A stretch of 46,094 bases of DNA from Candidatus Poribacteria bacterium (GCA_003635305.1 PYJE01000189.1:1-46094); one strand, 5' to 3'; positions 25,568 to 33,747 are shown, numbered from the stretch's first letter. The notes: generated by a model not told the origin, from the sequence alone. Numbers and translations are program-made.

Positions 25568-26638
25568 TTAGGCGGAGACTTTCACTAACCCCTTGGTGCA
25601 GCCATCTTCGCGATTGCGCACCTTCGTTATCCCCTCCACGAGTGATTCCAAGGGGAACTCATGGCTGATGATTTTGTCCATGTTGACATCCCCGCTGGCA
25701 ATCAGTCGAACCGCCTCTTCCCACGTATCAGGCGCGAGCCACGAGAAACGGAGAGTTTTGTCCATAAGAATGGTATCCAAAATGGGCACCTGCATCACAT
25801 CGGTATCGCCGGGGAGTCCGAAAATGACGACTGTGGCGTGCCGGCCGGTGACTTCCAAGGCGGTATGAATAGCATCCAGCGAGCTCGTGGCTGTGATAGC
25901 CCGGTCTGCCAATTCACCATCGTTGAGTTCCTGAATTGTGGCACCTAAGTCGGCGACATAGTGCGGCGAAGCGGTATCTTTGACGTTGACAACCACGTCC
26001 GCGCCGAGTGCCTTGCCGACATCCAGCCGGTAATCGCGCGTTCCAACGAGCAGGACGTTTTTCAAGCCGCGGCTCTTCAACACCTGCACCATCATCAATC
26101 CGATAGGGCCGGGACCGAAAACGACAGCCGTCTGTCCTTCTTCAGCATTGAGGTTGTTTACGGCGTATAACCCGCAAGCGAGGGGTTCGGTGAGCGCACC
26201 CTGGTCATAGCTGACGTTATCGGGTAGCCTCACCGTCCAGCGATAATCAGAGACGGCGTATTCTGCGAACCCGCCATCAACGCCGACTCCAAGCACGCGC
26301 TTTTCTGGACATAGGTTTGATAACCCTTTTTTGCTCCAGTGCGAATTCGGGTTGGATTGGACTGGGTTGACGACGACTCTGTCACCGACTTTAAACCCGC
26401 CATCGTTTGCGGCTTCGCTGCCGACTTTAACGACTTCGCCTGTGAATTCGTGTCCGAGAATAAGCGGTCCCTTTCCGTCCGAGGTTTCGAGGGAACTGTT
26501 ACCGAAGTAGTAGGCGACATCCGAACCACAGATACCGACGGAACGGACTTCGACTAACAAATCGGTGTCGCTCGCTTGCGGCATAGGACGCTCTTCCAGA
26601 CTCATTTTTTCCGGTTCATAGAAAATTTGCGATTTCAT
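25568..26638 (-). CDS. Zinc-type medium-chain dehydrogenase (alcohol/sorbitol dehydrogenase family)
   Basis: This is a 356-residue NAD(P)-dependent oxidoreductase. The catalytic zinc ligands are visible in GICGSD (C37) and GHEFTGEV (H63, E64), the nucleotide fold in VVFGPGPIGLMMVQVLKSRG, and the acid ligand region in LTEPLACGLYAV. The structural-zinc loop has decayed: where relatives have four cysteines, NPVQSNPNSHWSKKGLSNLC keeps only one. That suggests it no longer holds the second zinc. ATG 26638 has GGAGG just upstream. It is preceded by its own promoter (26673-26701) and separated from the methyltransferase gene by 79 bp. The substrate is probably a polyol or sugar alcohol, but this is inference. 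Confidence 0.85.
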   Translation of the reverse strand: MKSQIFYEPEKMSLEERPMPQASDTDLLVEVRSVGICGSDVAYYFGNSSLETSDGKGPLILGHEFTGEVVKVGSEAANDGGFKVGDRVVVNPVQSNPNSHWSKKGLSNLCPEKRVLGVGVDGGFAEYAVSDYRWTVRLPDNVSYDQGALTEPLACGLYAVNNLNAEEGQTAVVFGPGPIGLMMVQVLKSRGLKNVLLVGTRDYRLDVGKALGADVVVNVKDTASPHYVADLGATIQELNDGELADRAITATSSLDAIHTALEVTGRHATVVIFGLPGDTDVMQVPILDTILMDKTLRFSWLAPDTWEEAVRLIASGDVNMDKIISHEFPLESLVEGITKVRNREDGCTKGLVKVSA

Positions 26639-26672
26639 GGGTGCCTCCAAAGTTAAAGTTGTGCTAAAAGTT

Positions 26673-26701
26673 ATTTTAGCATATCTCATTTTAATTCGCA
26701 A
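26673..26701 (-). promoter_or_regulatory. Promoter of the dehydrogenase gene
   Basis: Minus-strand TTGCGA (26701-26696), 17 bp, TAAAAT (26678-26673), with TGC right before the -10 box (extended -10). It begins a short leader that ends in GGAGG. Confidence 0.7.
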
Positions 26702-26766
26702 GAACTTTTTTCATAAGACAGTGCCATTTAGTTTTCTGTTGTCGCTGCCGATGAAACATTTTTCTG

Positions 26767-26790
26767 GTAGGCGCGCTTTGAAAGCGCGTC
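26767..26790. repeat. R1 variant (GCGCGCTTT arm)
   Basis: GTAGGCGCGCTTTGAAAGCG plus CGTC. The arms carry GCGCGCTTT in place of GCGCGGTTT, with matching change in both arms, as in the copy at 44945. It lies between the dehydrogenase and membrane-protein genes. Confidence 0.8.
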
Positions 26791-26813
26791 AATGGTTGGT
26801 GCTGCGGCCTTGT

Positions 26814-27683
26814 TCACAAAACAAACCGCATTTCCAATAGCAACAATCGGCTACAGAATTCGCCGATGAAGACGGTAAGGATGGCGATGAAGAGGAAGCC
26901 TGTGGCGGCGCGCGTTGCGCCGACGGCATCTATCGCTACTGATTTATCGCGCAGGCAATCCCAGGTGATGAAATAGAGGAACAGCGTCCCGCCGAGCCCG
27001 ATGAGGAGCCGCATGCTAAAAATGAGATGATAATAGAGATTGAAGGGGACAACGTCGGTGGATTTCCACCGCAAAAAGAGGGCGAGGCCGAAGAGGCAGG
27101 TTGTCCCGATAAGGGAAGCGAGCAAAACGCTGTTGAACCGCTTGAGGTAGTGAATCGGCAAGTCTGGGGTGACGAGGTACCAGTGTCCGAACCACATGCC
27201 GCTGTTGACAGCACCGAGTAGCGTGGCGGCAGACAGGAATTGCGCACTGAAGAGCAGGTAACTGGCAACGCCGTTTTGCCCGATGAGAAACGCCTCACTC
27301 GGAATCACTTTGAGGTAGCGGATGGGACTTAAAAAGAGAACGACTCCGCCGCAGAGGAGCGCGATAAAAAAAAGGATACGCGTGAAGAGGGGTGAGTTGA
27401 ACCACCAACTCAATGTCCAGAGGAGGACGCTGACGAAAAAGAGGAGGGTGAAGAGCGACTCGGTGTTCGGCGATGCCGTGAAAAAATGGCGGAGGTTCAC
27501 TTCTTGGTGGTGAATGGAGAGCATTGCGCATCGGGCGAAGCCGATGACTAGGAGGTAGATGCCGCCCATCAAACGATAAAAGTTCGCGCCTACCAATCCT
27601 TGCGGGACAAGAAGGAGGAGCGCGACACCACCGACAGCAAGTTGACTGAAGACGAGGTAGAAAACCTCAACGATACTGAACAT
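26814..27683 (-). CDS. Polytopic membrane protein, family not recognised
   Basis: The 289-residue product is mostly hydrophobic, with about eight or nine membrane helices. Polar marks worth noting are the two neighbouring histidines in SIHHQEVNLRHFF and the segment MWFGHWYLVTP. A conserved His in a membrane helix could hold a heme or metal, but that is speculation. The gene lies downstream of rplL in the same direction, 88 bp on. This is the place where rpoB normally stands. It could be a member of a respiratory membrane-subunit family; no motif proves it. Confidence 0.55.
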   Translation of the reverse strand: MFSIVEVFYLVFSQLAVGGVALLLLVPQGLVGANFYRLMGGIYLLVIGFARCAMLSIHHQEVNLRHFFTASPNTESLFTLLFFVSVLLWTLSWWFNSPLFTRILFFIALLCGGVVLFLSPIRYLKVIPSEAFLIGQNGVASYLLFSAQFLSAATLLGAVNSGMWFGHWYLVTPDLPIHYLKRFNSVLLASLIGTTCLFGLALFLRWKSTDVVPFNLYYHLIFSMRLLIGLGGTLFLYFITWDCLRDKSVAIDAVGATRAATGFLFIAILTVFIGEFCSRLLLLEMRFVL

Positions 27684-27731
27684 GGAGTGTCTGCCTCATC
27701 TGGTGGTATCGCACGAAGGAGAGAGTGGGGT

Positions 27732-27759
27732 GGCATGCGCGCTGTGCCTCGCGCATGCC
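27732..27759 (-). other. Perfect 10-bp inverted repeat downstream of rplL
   Basis: GGCATGCGCG, an 8-nt loop, and its exact complement. It lies 12 nt after the rplL stop. No T-run follows on either strand, so it is a hairpin rather than a complete intrinsic terminator. It may stabilise or partly end the ribosomal transcript. Confidence 0.6.
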
Positions 27760-27771
27760 TCGCGGAAGCGG

Positions 27772-28167
27772 CTAGAGGATTTCCACGACGGCACCCAGTT
27801 CTTCGAGCTGTGCCTTCGTCTTCTCCGCCTCTTCTTTGCCGACACCCTCTTGGATGACGACAGGCGCGGATTCGACCTTCTCCTTGGCTTCCTTCAGTCC
27901 CAGTCCGGTAATCGCGCGGACCTCTTTGATGACAGGAATCTTCTTCGCACCGAAGTCTTTGAGCTGAACATCAAATTCCGTTTTCTCTTCCTCTTCGGCG
28001 GTTTCCTCTTCGGCGGCAGCGGCGGGCATCATCCCCGGCATCGCCATCATCGGCGAAGCGGACGCACTCACACCGAACTTCTCTTCTAACGCTTTGACCA
28101 GCTCTGACAGTTCCAATACCGTCATATTGCTGATCTCTTCAATCAGCTGTTCTATATTTGCAGCCAT
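27772..28167 (-). CDS. rplL: 50S ribosomal protein L7/L12
   Basis: This 131-residue stalk protein recruits translation factors to the ribosome. The N-terminal dimer helix is [21 protein letters not shown]. An alanine- and glutamate-rich hinge follows. The C-terminal domain is [20 protein letters not shown] with [11 protein letters not shown], close to the family consensus. Two ATGs stand side by side; the second (28167) has the better distance to AGGAG. It follows rplJ by 24 bp. rpoB and rpoC, which follow rplL in most bacteria, are not next in line. Confidence 0.97.
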   Translation of the reverse strand: MAANIEQLIEEISNMTVLELSELVKALEEKFGVSASASPMMAMPGMMPAAAAEEETAEEEEKTEFDVQLKDFGAKKIPVIKEVRAITGLGLKEAKEKVESAPVVIQEGVGKEEAEKTKAQLEELGAVVEIL

Positions 28168-28191
28168 CATCTAGCTCCTTTCTTGAAAAAA

Positions 28192-28758
28192 TTAGGCGTT
28201 TTCAGCCTCTCGTTTTTGCTCGGCAACCTGGGTTAACACCGAGGTTACTTGGCGTATCGTTCCACTAAGGACATTCACCATTCCCTTGACAGGCGAACCT
28301 TGTTTCAAGACCTGGGCGAGTCCGGTGAGTGGGGCCCCTATGCATCCGACGGTTCGCGCAATCATCACGTCGCGTGACGGCATATCCTTGAGGGCCTCAA
28401 CGCCCGCTGCGTCGATAACCTGCGTGCCAAGGATGCCGCCCTTAATCGTGAAACTTTCGTGTTCGGCATGGAAGGCGAGAAGGGCCTTCGCCGATGCGGC
28501 CGGGTCATTGCTTGTCGCAAGGGCCGTGTTGCCTTTGAGATAAGGTGCTAACCCGTCAATGCCTCTCTCTTGCGCGACAACGTTGATTAACGTGTTTTTA
28601 CAGACTTTGTACTGGACCTCGGCGGCGCGTAAACTATTCCGAAGTTCGTTCGTTTCTGCGACGCTCAGGCCCTGAAAGTCTGTGAGCAGAATCACATCCG
28701 AGTTTTCAAAGAGCTCGCGGATTTGTTCTGCCTGCTGAACGTTCGCCTGATTCGGCAT
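28192..28758 (-). CDS. rplJ: 50S ribosomal protein L10
   Basis: This 188-residue protein forms the base of the L7/L12 stalk and binds its own leader RNA to limit synthesis. Marks are ILLTDFQGLSVAETNELRNSLR, YKVCKNTLINVV and the C-terminal helix that binds L12. ATG 28758 has AAGGAG upstream. A 290-bp leader lies before it with an L10-binding site and an attenuator. Confidence 0.97.
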   Translation of the reverse strand: MPNQANVQQAEQIRELFENSDVILLTDFQGLSVAETNELRNSLRAAEVQYKVCKNTLINVVAQERGIDGLAPYLKGNTALATSNDPAASAKALLAFHAEHESFTIKGGILGTQVIDAAGVEALKDMPSRDVMIARTVGCIGAPLTGLAQVLKQGSPVKGMVNVLSGTIRQVTSVLTQVAEQKREAENA

Positions 28759-28841
28759 GTGTCAGCTCCTTCGTATTCCGTATCGCGGCCCGAAGACCGC
28801 GGCGACAAGGGAGGGATTTGCACGCCTCCCCGGGGTTTTGC

Positions 28842-28870
28842 AAATAAAAAGCCTCCAAACGGGTGGAGGC
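28842..28870 (-). terminator. Attenuator hairpin in the rplJL leader
   Basis: On the minus strand GCCTCCACCC pairs with GTTTGGAGGC (28870-28851) and is followed by TTTTTATTT (28850-28842). It lies between the L10-binding region and rplJ and can stop transcription when L10 is in excess. Some T-runs are short, so read-through is expected. Confidence 0.75.
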
Positions 28871-28990
28871 TCAGCGCACGGGGGATGAAATCACACCGGG
28901 CGTGCAACTTGCGTGAGCACGCTGCGGTTTCCATCCTCGTCAAGCCTCGGTAGGAAATTAAGCCTGTGGCCCCTACTGTCTACGACTCTA
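28871..28990 (-). promoter_or_regulatory. Ribosomal protein L10 leader (autoregulatory RNA)
   Basis: The minus strand shows the L10-leader pattern: GTAGACAGTAGGGGCC, then GGCTTAATTTCCTACCGAGG (28980-28942). GTAGG pairs with CCTAC around the conserved CTTAAT, as in the known family (Rfam L10_leader). Together with the attenuator it forms the feedback switch for rplJ-rplL. Confidence 0.75.
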
Positions 28991-29010
28991 TTCTATCGTT
29001 CATGCTGCCC

Positions 29011-29038
29011 GTAGGCGCGGTTTCAAACCGCGTCTACC
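29011..29038. repeat. R1 palindromic repeat copy between rplA and the L10 leader
   Basis: GTAGGCGCGGTTTCAAACCG plus CGTCTACC. It lies 10 bp beyond the rplA stop and forms a strong hairpin in the operon transcript, just ahead of the L10 leader. Confidence 0.9.
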
Positions 29039-29048
29039 AGCGCGTGGA

Positions 29049-29750
29049 TTATGATGCAAATTGCTGTGCATCGATGCGGACACCGACACCCATCGTTGAG
29101 GAGATTGCAACGCTCCTAATATACCGCCCCTTGACAGAGGACGGCCTTGCACCGACGAGCGCACGCATCACGGCGTTGAGGTTATCCTTCAGCTGTTCCT
29201 CCTCAAACGAGACTTTGCCGATGGGGACGTGAACAATGCCGGAGGAACGTTCCACTCGATATTCAATCTGTCCGGCTTTGATGCTTTGGAGTGTCTCGGC
29301 GACATCCATAGTGACGGTACCGGCTTTTGCGTTGGGCATTAGCCCGCGTGGGCCGAGAATTCTACCGAGTTTCGGCATCACGCCGCGCATCAAGTCCGGC
29401 GTGGCGATGGTGGCATCGAAGTCAAGCCAGCCATCCACAATTTTATCCACTAATTCGTCGGTGCCGACGAAATCCGCGCCTGCTTCTTCTGCCTCGCGTG
29501 CTTTATCGCCTTGGGCGAAGACGACAACGCGCACCGATTTCCCGGTACCGTGCGGCAGCGCGACGGTGCCGCGGATATTCTCTTCTGCCTTCCGGGCATC
29601 TACACCGAGGCGTGATGCCAAATCGACGGTTTCATCAAACTTCGTGGCACTCGTCTTTTTCACGAGCGAGATAGCTTCATCAACCGTGTAAAGTTGATGT
29701 CTGTCTACCTGCGCTTTCAGCGCGCGATATCGTTTCCCTTTTTTCGCCAT
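29049..29750 (-). CDS. rplA: 50S ribosomal protein L1
   Basis: This 233-residue protein is the L1-stalk component that binds 23S rRNA and helps tRNA exit. It starts with [16 protein letters not shown]. It carries [23 protein letters not shown] and [12 protein letters not shown], and ends with [11 protein letters not shown]. Full length, 30 bp after rplK. Confidence 0.97.
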   Translation of the reverse strand: MAKKGKRYRALKAQVDRHQLYTVDEAISLVKKTSATKFDETVDLASRLGVDARKAEENIRGTVALPHGTGKSVRVVVFAQGDKAREAEEAGADFVGTDELVDKIVDGWLDFDATIATPDLMRGVMPKLGRILGPRGLMPNAKAGTVTMDVAETLQSIKAGQIEYRVERSSGIVHVPIGKVSFEEEQLKDNLNAVMRALVGARPSSVKGRYIRSVAISSTMGVGVRIDAQQFAS

Positions 29751-29780
29751 GTCGCTATTTCCTTGCGGGGTGCCGCGTGT

Positions 29781-30203
29781 CTAACCGATTGTCAACCCCA
29801 TGCTGCGGGCGGTGCCTTCTACCATCCGCATCGCGGCTTCTAGATCGGTTGTGTTTAAATCGGGCAATTTTGTCTGCGCAATCTCGCGAATCTGCTCTGC
29901 CGTAACAGACGCAACTTTCGTCCGGTTCGGTTCGCCAGAACCTTTCGCGATTTTCGCCGCCGATTTCAGCAAAACCGACGCAGGCGGCGATTTCACAACG
30001 AACGTAAATGACCTGTCGCTGTAACAGGTGATAAGGGTGGTTACCACCATCCCCGTTTGGTGCTGCGTTTGCGCGTTAAAGGATTTGATGAACTCCTGCA
30101 GATTAATCATATAGGGCGCAAGACTAGGACCGACCGGCGGCTGCGGCGTTGCCTGCCCGGAGACTAATTGGAGCTTCACTTCTCCTGATACTTTTTTTGC
30201 CAT
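29781..30203 (-). CDS. rplK: 50S ribosomal protein L11
   Basis: This 140-residue protein binds the GTPase-centre rRNA. It reads [20 protein letters not shown] at the N-terminus, with the proline residues of the family, then [20 protein letters not shown] and a C-terminal RNA-binding domain ending [10 protein letters not shown]. It follows nusG by 55 bp. Confidence 0.97.
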   Translation of the reverse strand: MAKKVSGEVKLQLVSGQATPQPPVGPSLAPYMINLQEFIKSFNAQTQHQTGMVVTTLITCYSDRSFTFVVKSPPASVLLKSAAKIAKGSGEPNRTKVASVTAEQIREIAQTKLPDLNTTDLEAAMRMVEGTARSMGLTIG

Positions 30204-30258
30204 GCGTTCATTTCTCCTTCACGGAAACGGTTCGGCTGATACCAGAATGTCTTTGGAC

Positions 30259-30828
30259 TTACAACCTTTCCACTTCTAGGAAGCCCAGTTCAACCGGCGT
30301 TGAGCGTCCAAATATGGTAATGCTGAGGCTTAACCGTTGGCGTTCCATGTCGATGCCCTGAATTTCGGCAGGGAATCCACTGAAGGGCCCGTCAATCACC
30401 TTCACTTCGTCGCCCACATCGAATTCAATAACCGGTGTTGGGGGCTGTTCTTCTTCTAACGTTGCCATACTCAGCATCGCCTGAACGTCATCTTCGTCCA
30501 ACGCGGTTGGCCTAGCGTTGGGCCCCAGGAAATTCATCACCCCGGTAGTCTCTTGAATGAGGGACCAGCTTTTCTGTCCAACCTGGGGTTCCACATAGGG
30601 GCCCAGTTCGTGCAGTGTGTTGATGAGGACGTATCCGGGATAGGAGGGCCGCGAGCTCACTTTGCGCTTGCTGTCTTTCACCTCAACGACTTCAGTGAGT
30701 GGCACTTTCACTTGGAGGATTTCGTTTTGCATGCCTTCGCGCGCTACCATGTTCTCCAGGTTGAGTTTCACCTTATTTTCGTGTCCGGTGTAGACCTGGA
30801 CAACGTACCAGTGTCCATCCATATTCAT
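30259..30828 (-). CDS. nusG: Transcription termination/antitermination protein NusG
   Basis: The 189-residue protein binds RNA polymerase and links it to Rho or the ribosome. The NGN domain starts WYVVQVYTGHENKVK and carries SSRPSYPGYVLI. The KOW domain reads EVKVIDGPFSGFPAEIQGID. ATG 30828 and ATG 30822 are both possible. It follows secE by 15 bp. Confidence 0.96.
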   Translation of the reverse strand: MNMDGHWYVVQVYTGHENKVKLNLENMVAREGMQNEILQVKVPLTEVVEVKDSKRKVSSRPSYPGYVLINTLHELGPYVEPQVGQKSWSLIQETTGVMNFLGPNARPTALDEDDVQAMLSMATLEEEQPPTPVIEFDVGDEVKVIDGPFSGFPAEIQGIDMERQRLSLSITIFGRSTPVELGFLEVERL

Positions 30829-30843
30829 GCCGTTACCCCTCCC

Positions 30844-31224
30844 TCAACGGATGAAAAGTGCCCGGAGAAATGCCAACCCGAACCCGTTTCCGAACGGTGC
30901 CTCTAGGCTGAGAGCGAATTGGCTCACGAGGACAAAAACTAGCGGGACACAGGCGACGACGGTTGCAAGTGTCCCGTGACTCTCCCAATTTCGCGAGAGA
31001 GAAAAGATGCTTATCGGGAGCACGACGAGCAAGAGGAGGAAAATCGGATTGTTCCATGCGGGTGCCCCGGCGTTTCCATCGACTAAAAAGATGAAGAGGC
31101 CTAACAAGGCGCAGCCCACGATGACGGTGATGGTGCTTCCCTGCACTTCTTTCGCGTCAGGTTTAGACACCTTCTGCCATTCCAAATTGATTCCGTGAAG
31201 ATAACTTTTGATGCGAGCAATCAT
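30844..31224 (-). CDS. secE: SecE, with two extra C-terminal membrane segments
   Basis: This is the SecYEG subunit that clamps the channel. Residues 1-50 fit the family: MIARIKSYL, then EWQKVSKPDAKEVQGSTITV and the membrane helix ALLGLFIFLVD. The common W-P of the amphipathic segment is changed to K-P. Instead of ending near residue 60, the protein continues to 126 with two more hydrophobic stretches (FLLLLVVLPISIF and LATVVACVPLVFVLVSQF). Its position between tRNA-Trp and nusG supports the call. The extension is unusual for SecE. Confidence 0.85.
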   Translation of the reverse strand: MIARIKSYLHGINLEWQKVSKPDAKEVQGSTITVIVGCALLGLFIFLVDGNAGAPAWNNPIFLLLLVVLPISIFSLSRNWESHGTLATVVACVPLVFVLVSQFALSLEAPFGNGFGLAFLRALFIR

Positions 31225-31234
31225 AATAAAAAGG

Positions 31235-31308
31235 CAGGCCAGGAGGGATTCGAACCCCCAACATTCGGTTTTGGAGACCGACGCTCTAGCCGTTGGAGCT
31301 ACTGGCCT
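31235..31308 (-). tRNA. tRNA-Trp (anticodon CCA)
   Basis: The acceptor arms AGGCCAG and CTGGCCT pair, with G as the unpaired base after them. The anticodon loop is CTCCAAA, and the T-arm GGTTCGAATCC is intact. It lies 10 bp before secE, its usual place. CCA is not encoded. Confidence 0.95.
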
Positions 31309-31338
31309 ACATGCTATTTTGTCGTGTTAAGAAACGCG

Positions 31339-31491
31339 TTAGCGCGTCTCCTTATGCTGTGTATGCTTGCGGCAGAACCGGCAGTATTTTTTCCGTTCAT
31401 ACCGCGCGGGATGCGTTCGGCGGTTGCGCGTAGTGACGTAATTCCGCTGTCGGCAATCATCACAAGCTAATGTTACAATATCTCGAGGCAT
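31339..31491 (-). CDS. rpmG: 50S ribosomal protein L33
   Basis: This 50-residue basic protein has two CxxC pairs (ACDDC and YCRFC), a zinc-binding L33 form. [20 protein letters not shown] is typical. ATG 31491 lies upstream of MPRDIVTL; the longer frame from 31521 is not needed. It is placed between tRNA-Thr and tRNA-Trp, as in many bacteria. Confidence 0.93.
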   Translation of the reverse strand: MPRDIVTLACDDCRQRNYVTTRNRRTHPARYERKKYCRFCRKHTQHKETR

Positions 31492-31550
31492 TGTTGATAC
31501 CCTGTTCGGCGCGATTTGCACGCCGCTGCATGCACCGCGCCAGATATAAA

Positions 31551-31626
<76 letters not shown>

Positions 31627-31645
31627 AAACCGGAAAATGTCAACG

Positions 31646-31718
31646 AGCGGGAGACGGGATTTGAACCCGCGACACATGGCTTGGAAGGCCAATGCTCTAC
31701 CAGCTGAGCTACTCCCGC
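31646..31718 (-). tRNA. tRNA-Gly (anticodon TCC)
   Basis: GCGGGAG pairs with CTCCCGC, the loop is CTTCCAA, and the D-arm GCTCAGCTGGTAGAGC and T-arm GGTTCAAATCC are normal. CCA is not encoded. Confidence 0.95.
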
Positions 31719-31745
31719 GCAAAGTGCGCTTACTAAAAAAAACGA

Positions 31746-31827
31746 TGGGGGCGGATGGATTTGAACCACCGTAGGCATTGCCAACAGATTTACAGTCTGC
31801 CCTTTTTGACCACTCAAGCACACCCCC
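31746..31827 (-). tRNA. tRNA-Tyr (anticodon GTA)
   Basis: GGGGGTG pairs with CGCCCCC, the loop is CTGTAAA, and a long variable arm (TTGGCAATGCCTAC) marks a class II tRNA. CCA is not encoded. Confidence 0.95.
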
Positions 31828-31842
31828 GTATTTGATTATGAA

Positions 31843-31914
31843 AGCTGACGAGAGGAATCGAACCTCCAACCTAGTGATTACAAATCACTTGCTCTACCAT
31901 TGAGCCACGTCAGC
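31843..31914 (-). tRNA. tRNA-Thr (anticodon TGT)
   Basis: GCTGACG pairs with CGTCAGC, and the loop is TTTGTAA. It is first in the Thr-Tyr-Gly-Thr order known from the thrU-tyrU-glyT-thrT-tufB unit of Escherichia coli. A consensus promoter lies 60 bp upstream. Confidence 0.95.
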
Positions 31915-31973
31915 GATGACGAGGAACTTGTCTCATAAAACCGATGCTATTTTTATGAGAAAGTCTCTACGTA

Positions 31974-32002
31974 ATTATACCCAATTTTTTCGCGTTTGTC
32001 AA
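31974..32002 (-). promoter_or_regulatory. Consensus promoter of the tRNA/rpmG/secE/nusG operon
   Basis: Minus-strand TTGACA (32002-31997), 17 bp ending GGG, TATAAT (31979-31974). It matches the rpoZ promoter also in the spacer (AAAAATTGGG). A single strong start may drive the whole 4-kb cluster. Confidence 0.88.
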
Positions 32003-32055
32003 GAGAAAATTGAACGCTATTGCGTCGGCACGATTTCCGGCATGCGTCCGTGCCG

Positions 32056-32400
32056 CTAAAGCCCTTCTTCCGGTTCGACATCTTCCGGTTCATCTTCCTG
32101 GGCGAGGTAATCTTCTTGGAAATCGCGCCAGTCATCGTCGTCTGGAGTTTTCATCAGTTCTTCAAACATTGAGGAGAAATCCACAGACGGCACTTTCGCG
32201 GTGCCTTTCTCATATTTGATTGCCCCGTCAACCAATTCCTGGGTGGCAATGATAACGAGTTTCTGCCGGACACCGACAGAGCCGGTAGGCAATCCTTGCG
32301 TATTTAAGTGGCGCGCGCGCTGTGCGATAGCGTTCACCGCTTGATATTTATTATAGTTTTCGTTATCCTTTTCCAAGTCTTCGTGGTAAACAACTGTCAT
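32056..32400 (-). CDS. rpoZ: RNA polymerase omega subunit, acidic C-terminal tail
   Basis: This 114-residue small subunit helps fold the beta-prime subunit. NKYQAVNAIAQRARHLN and KLVIIATQELVDGAIKYEKG match the omega core. The last 30 residues are strongly acidic (DDDDWRDFQED, DEPEDVEPEE), which is not part of the core. Promoter at 32466-32494; GGAGG precedes ATG 32400. Confidence 0.88.
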   Translation of the reverse strand: MTVVYHEDLEKDNENYNKYQAVNAIAQRARHLNTQGLPTGSVGVRQKLVIIATQELVDGAIKYEKGTAKVPSVDFSSMFEELMKTPDDDDWRDFQEDYLAQEDEPEDVEPEEGL

Positions 32401-32465
32401 TCTGCTGCCTCCAACATAAATGCGCAGCTAGAATATAGATGCGCAAATTCCCAAACGCAATTATA

Positions 32466-32494
32466 ATTATACCCAATTTTTCTCCGAATGTCAA
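32466..32494 (-). promoter_or_regulatory. Consensus promoter of rpoZ
   Basis: Minus-strand TTGACA (32494-32489), 17 bp, TATAAT (32471-32466). It stands back to back with the mqnC promoter; the two -35 boxes are 18 bp apart. Confidence 0.87.
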
Positions 32495-32512
32495 ATTAAA
32501 ATGCGAAAAAAG

Positions 32513-32541
32513 TTGACAAACGCGCAAAAAAGTGGTAAAAT
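32513..32541 (+). promoter_or_regulatory. Promoter of mqnC
   Basis: TTGACA (32513-32518), 17 bp, TAAAAT (32536-32541). It is divergent from rpoZ. AAGGA at about 32620 lies before ATG 32632. Confidence 0.82.
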
Positions 32542-32631
32542 TTAGGATAAAACTGATAAATTGACTTTTTTGTGCGGGCAAAGACTGCGCGCATCGCGCA
32601 ATTTCGCCCGTTTTTCCTTAAGGACAGCCGT

Positions 32632-33699
32632 ATGGACACAACGATTCAACCTATTTTACAAAAATCGCTCGCCGGTGAGCGTTTGGATTTCGACGAGGGT
32701 GTGACGCTTTTCAAAAGCCATGATCTCCTCGCTTTGGGGCATGCCGCCGATATGGCGCGCCAACGCAAACATCCGGAAGGCTACGTCACCTACATCGTTG
32801 ATAGGAACATCAACTACACGAATTGGTGCTATGTCGATTGCGATTTTTGCGCCTTTTACCGGCACCGCCGCGACCCGGGTGCCTATGTCATGGAACGCGA
32901 GGAACTGGGACAGAAAATCCAGGAGACGCTGGATTTGGGCGGCGAGCTCATTCTCATGCAAGGCGGCTTGCATCCGAAACTCAAATTGGGCTGGTATGAA
33001 GAGCTCCTCCGCTGGATTAAAGCGAACTATCGCATCCACATCCACGGCTTCTCGCCGCCCGAACTGGACTGGTTCGCGAAAATTAACCGCATGCCGCTCC
33101 GTGATGTGCTCATCCGTCTGCGCGATGCAGGACTTGATTCTATCCCCGGCGGCGGTGCCGAAATTTTAACCGAGCACGCGCGCAACGAGATTAGCCCGAA
33201 AAAATGCACCGCCGATGAATGGCTAGAAGTGATGCGGCAGGGCCACCTCGTCGGGCTCAAGTCCAGTGCCACGATGATGTATGGGCATGTGGAGACTTAT
33301 GCCGAACGCGTGGAGCATCTCGTCCGGCTGCGCGATTTACAAGACGAGACAGGCGGGTTCACGGCGTTTATCTGCTGGTCCCTCCAGCCGCACAACACAG
33401 GGCTGGCGCACATCCCGCCTGCCGGCAGTTTTGAATACCTCAAAACCTTGGCGATTTCCCGACTGTTCCTTGATAACTTTGACAATTTCCAGTCTTCGTG
33501 GGTGACGCAGGGCCCGAAGATCGGACAGCTCTCGCTCAAATTCGGTGCCAACGACATGGGCGGCACGATGATAGAGGAGAACGTTGTCAGCAAAGCCGGC
33601 ACCGTCTACTGCATGCCGATTGAGGAGATCGAACGGACTATCACCGAGTTGGGGTATACGCCTAAACGCCGCAATTTCTTTTATGACTACCTTAATTGA
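32632..33699 (+). CDS. mqnC: Cyclic dehypoxanthinyl futalosine synthase (radical SAM)
   Basis: This 355-residue radical-SAM enzyme of the futalosine route to menaquinone cyclises dehypoxanthinyl futalosine. The iron-sulfur triad is C66, C70 and C73 (CYVDCDFCAFYR). Further family marks are ILMQGGLHP, HGFSPPEL, DSIPGGGAEIL, SSATMMYGH and MGGTMIEENVV. The ORF extends upstream to 32572 but ATG 32632 matches the ribosome site and family start. Its presence shows that menaquinone is made by the mqn rather than the men pathway. No other mqn gene is seen in the window. Confidence 0.94.
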   Translation: MDTTIQPILQKSLAGERLDFDEGVTLFKSHDLLALGHAADMARQRKHPEGYVTYIVDRNINYTNWCYVDCDFCAFYRHRRDPGAYVMEREELGQKIQETLDLGGELILMQGGLHPKLKLGWYEELLRWIKANYRIHIHGFSPPELDWFAKINRMPLRDVLIRLRDAGLDSIPGGGAEILTEHARNEISPKKCTADEWLEVMRQGHLVGLKSSATMMYGHVETYAERVEHLVRLRDLQDETGGFTAFICWSLQPHNTGLAHIPPAGSFEYLKTLAISRLFLDNFDNFQSSWVTQGPKIGQLSLKFGANDMGGTMIEENVVSKAGTVYCMPIEEIERTITELGYTPKRRNFFYDYLN

Positions 33700-33747
33700 A
33701 GCGGCCCCGAGAGATGAGACATGCAGACGCAATTCAAAGTTTTCTCC

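Noticed and set aside
27700-27760. Intrinsic terminator after rplL
   Set aside because: The hairpin is strong, but no T-run follows on the minus strand, so it is recorded as a hairpin only.
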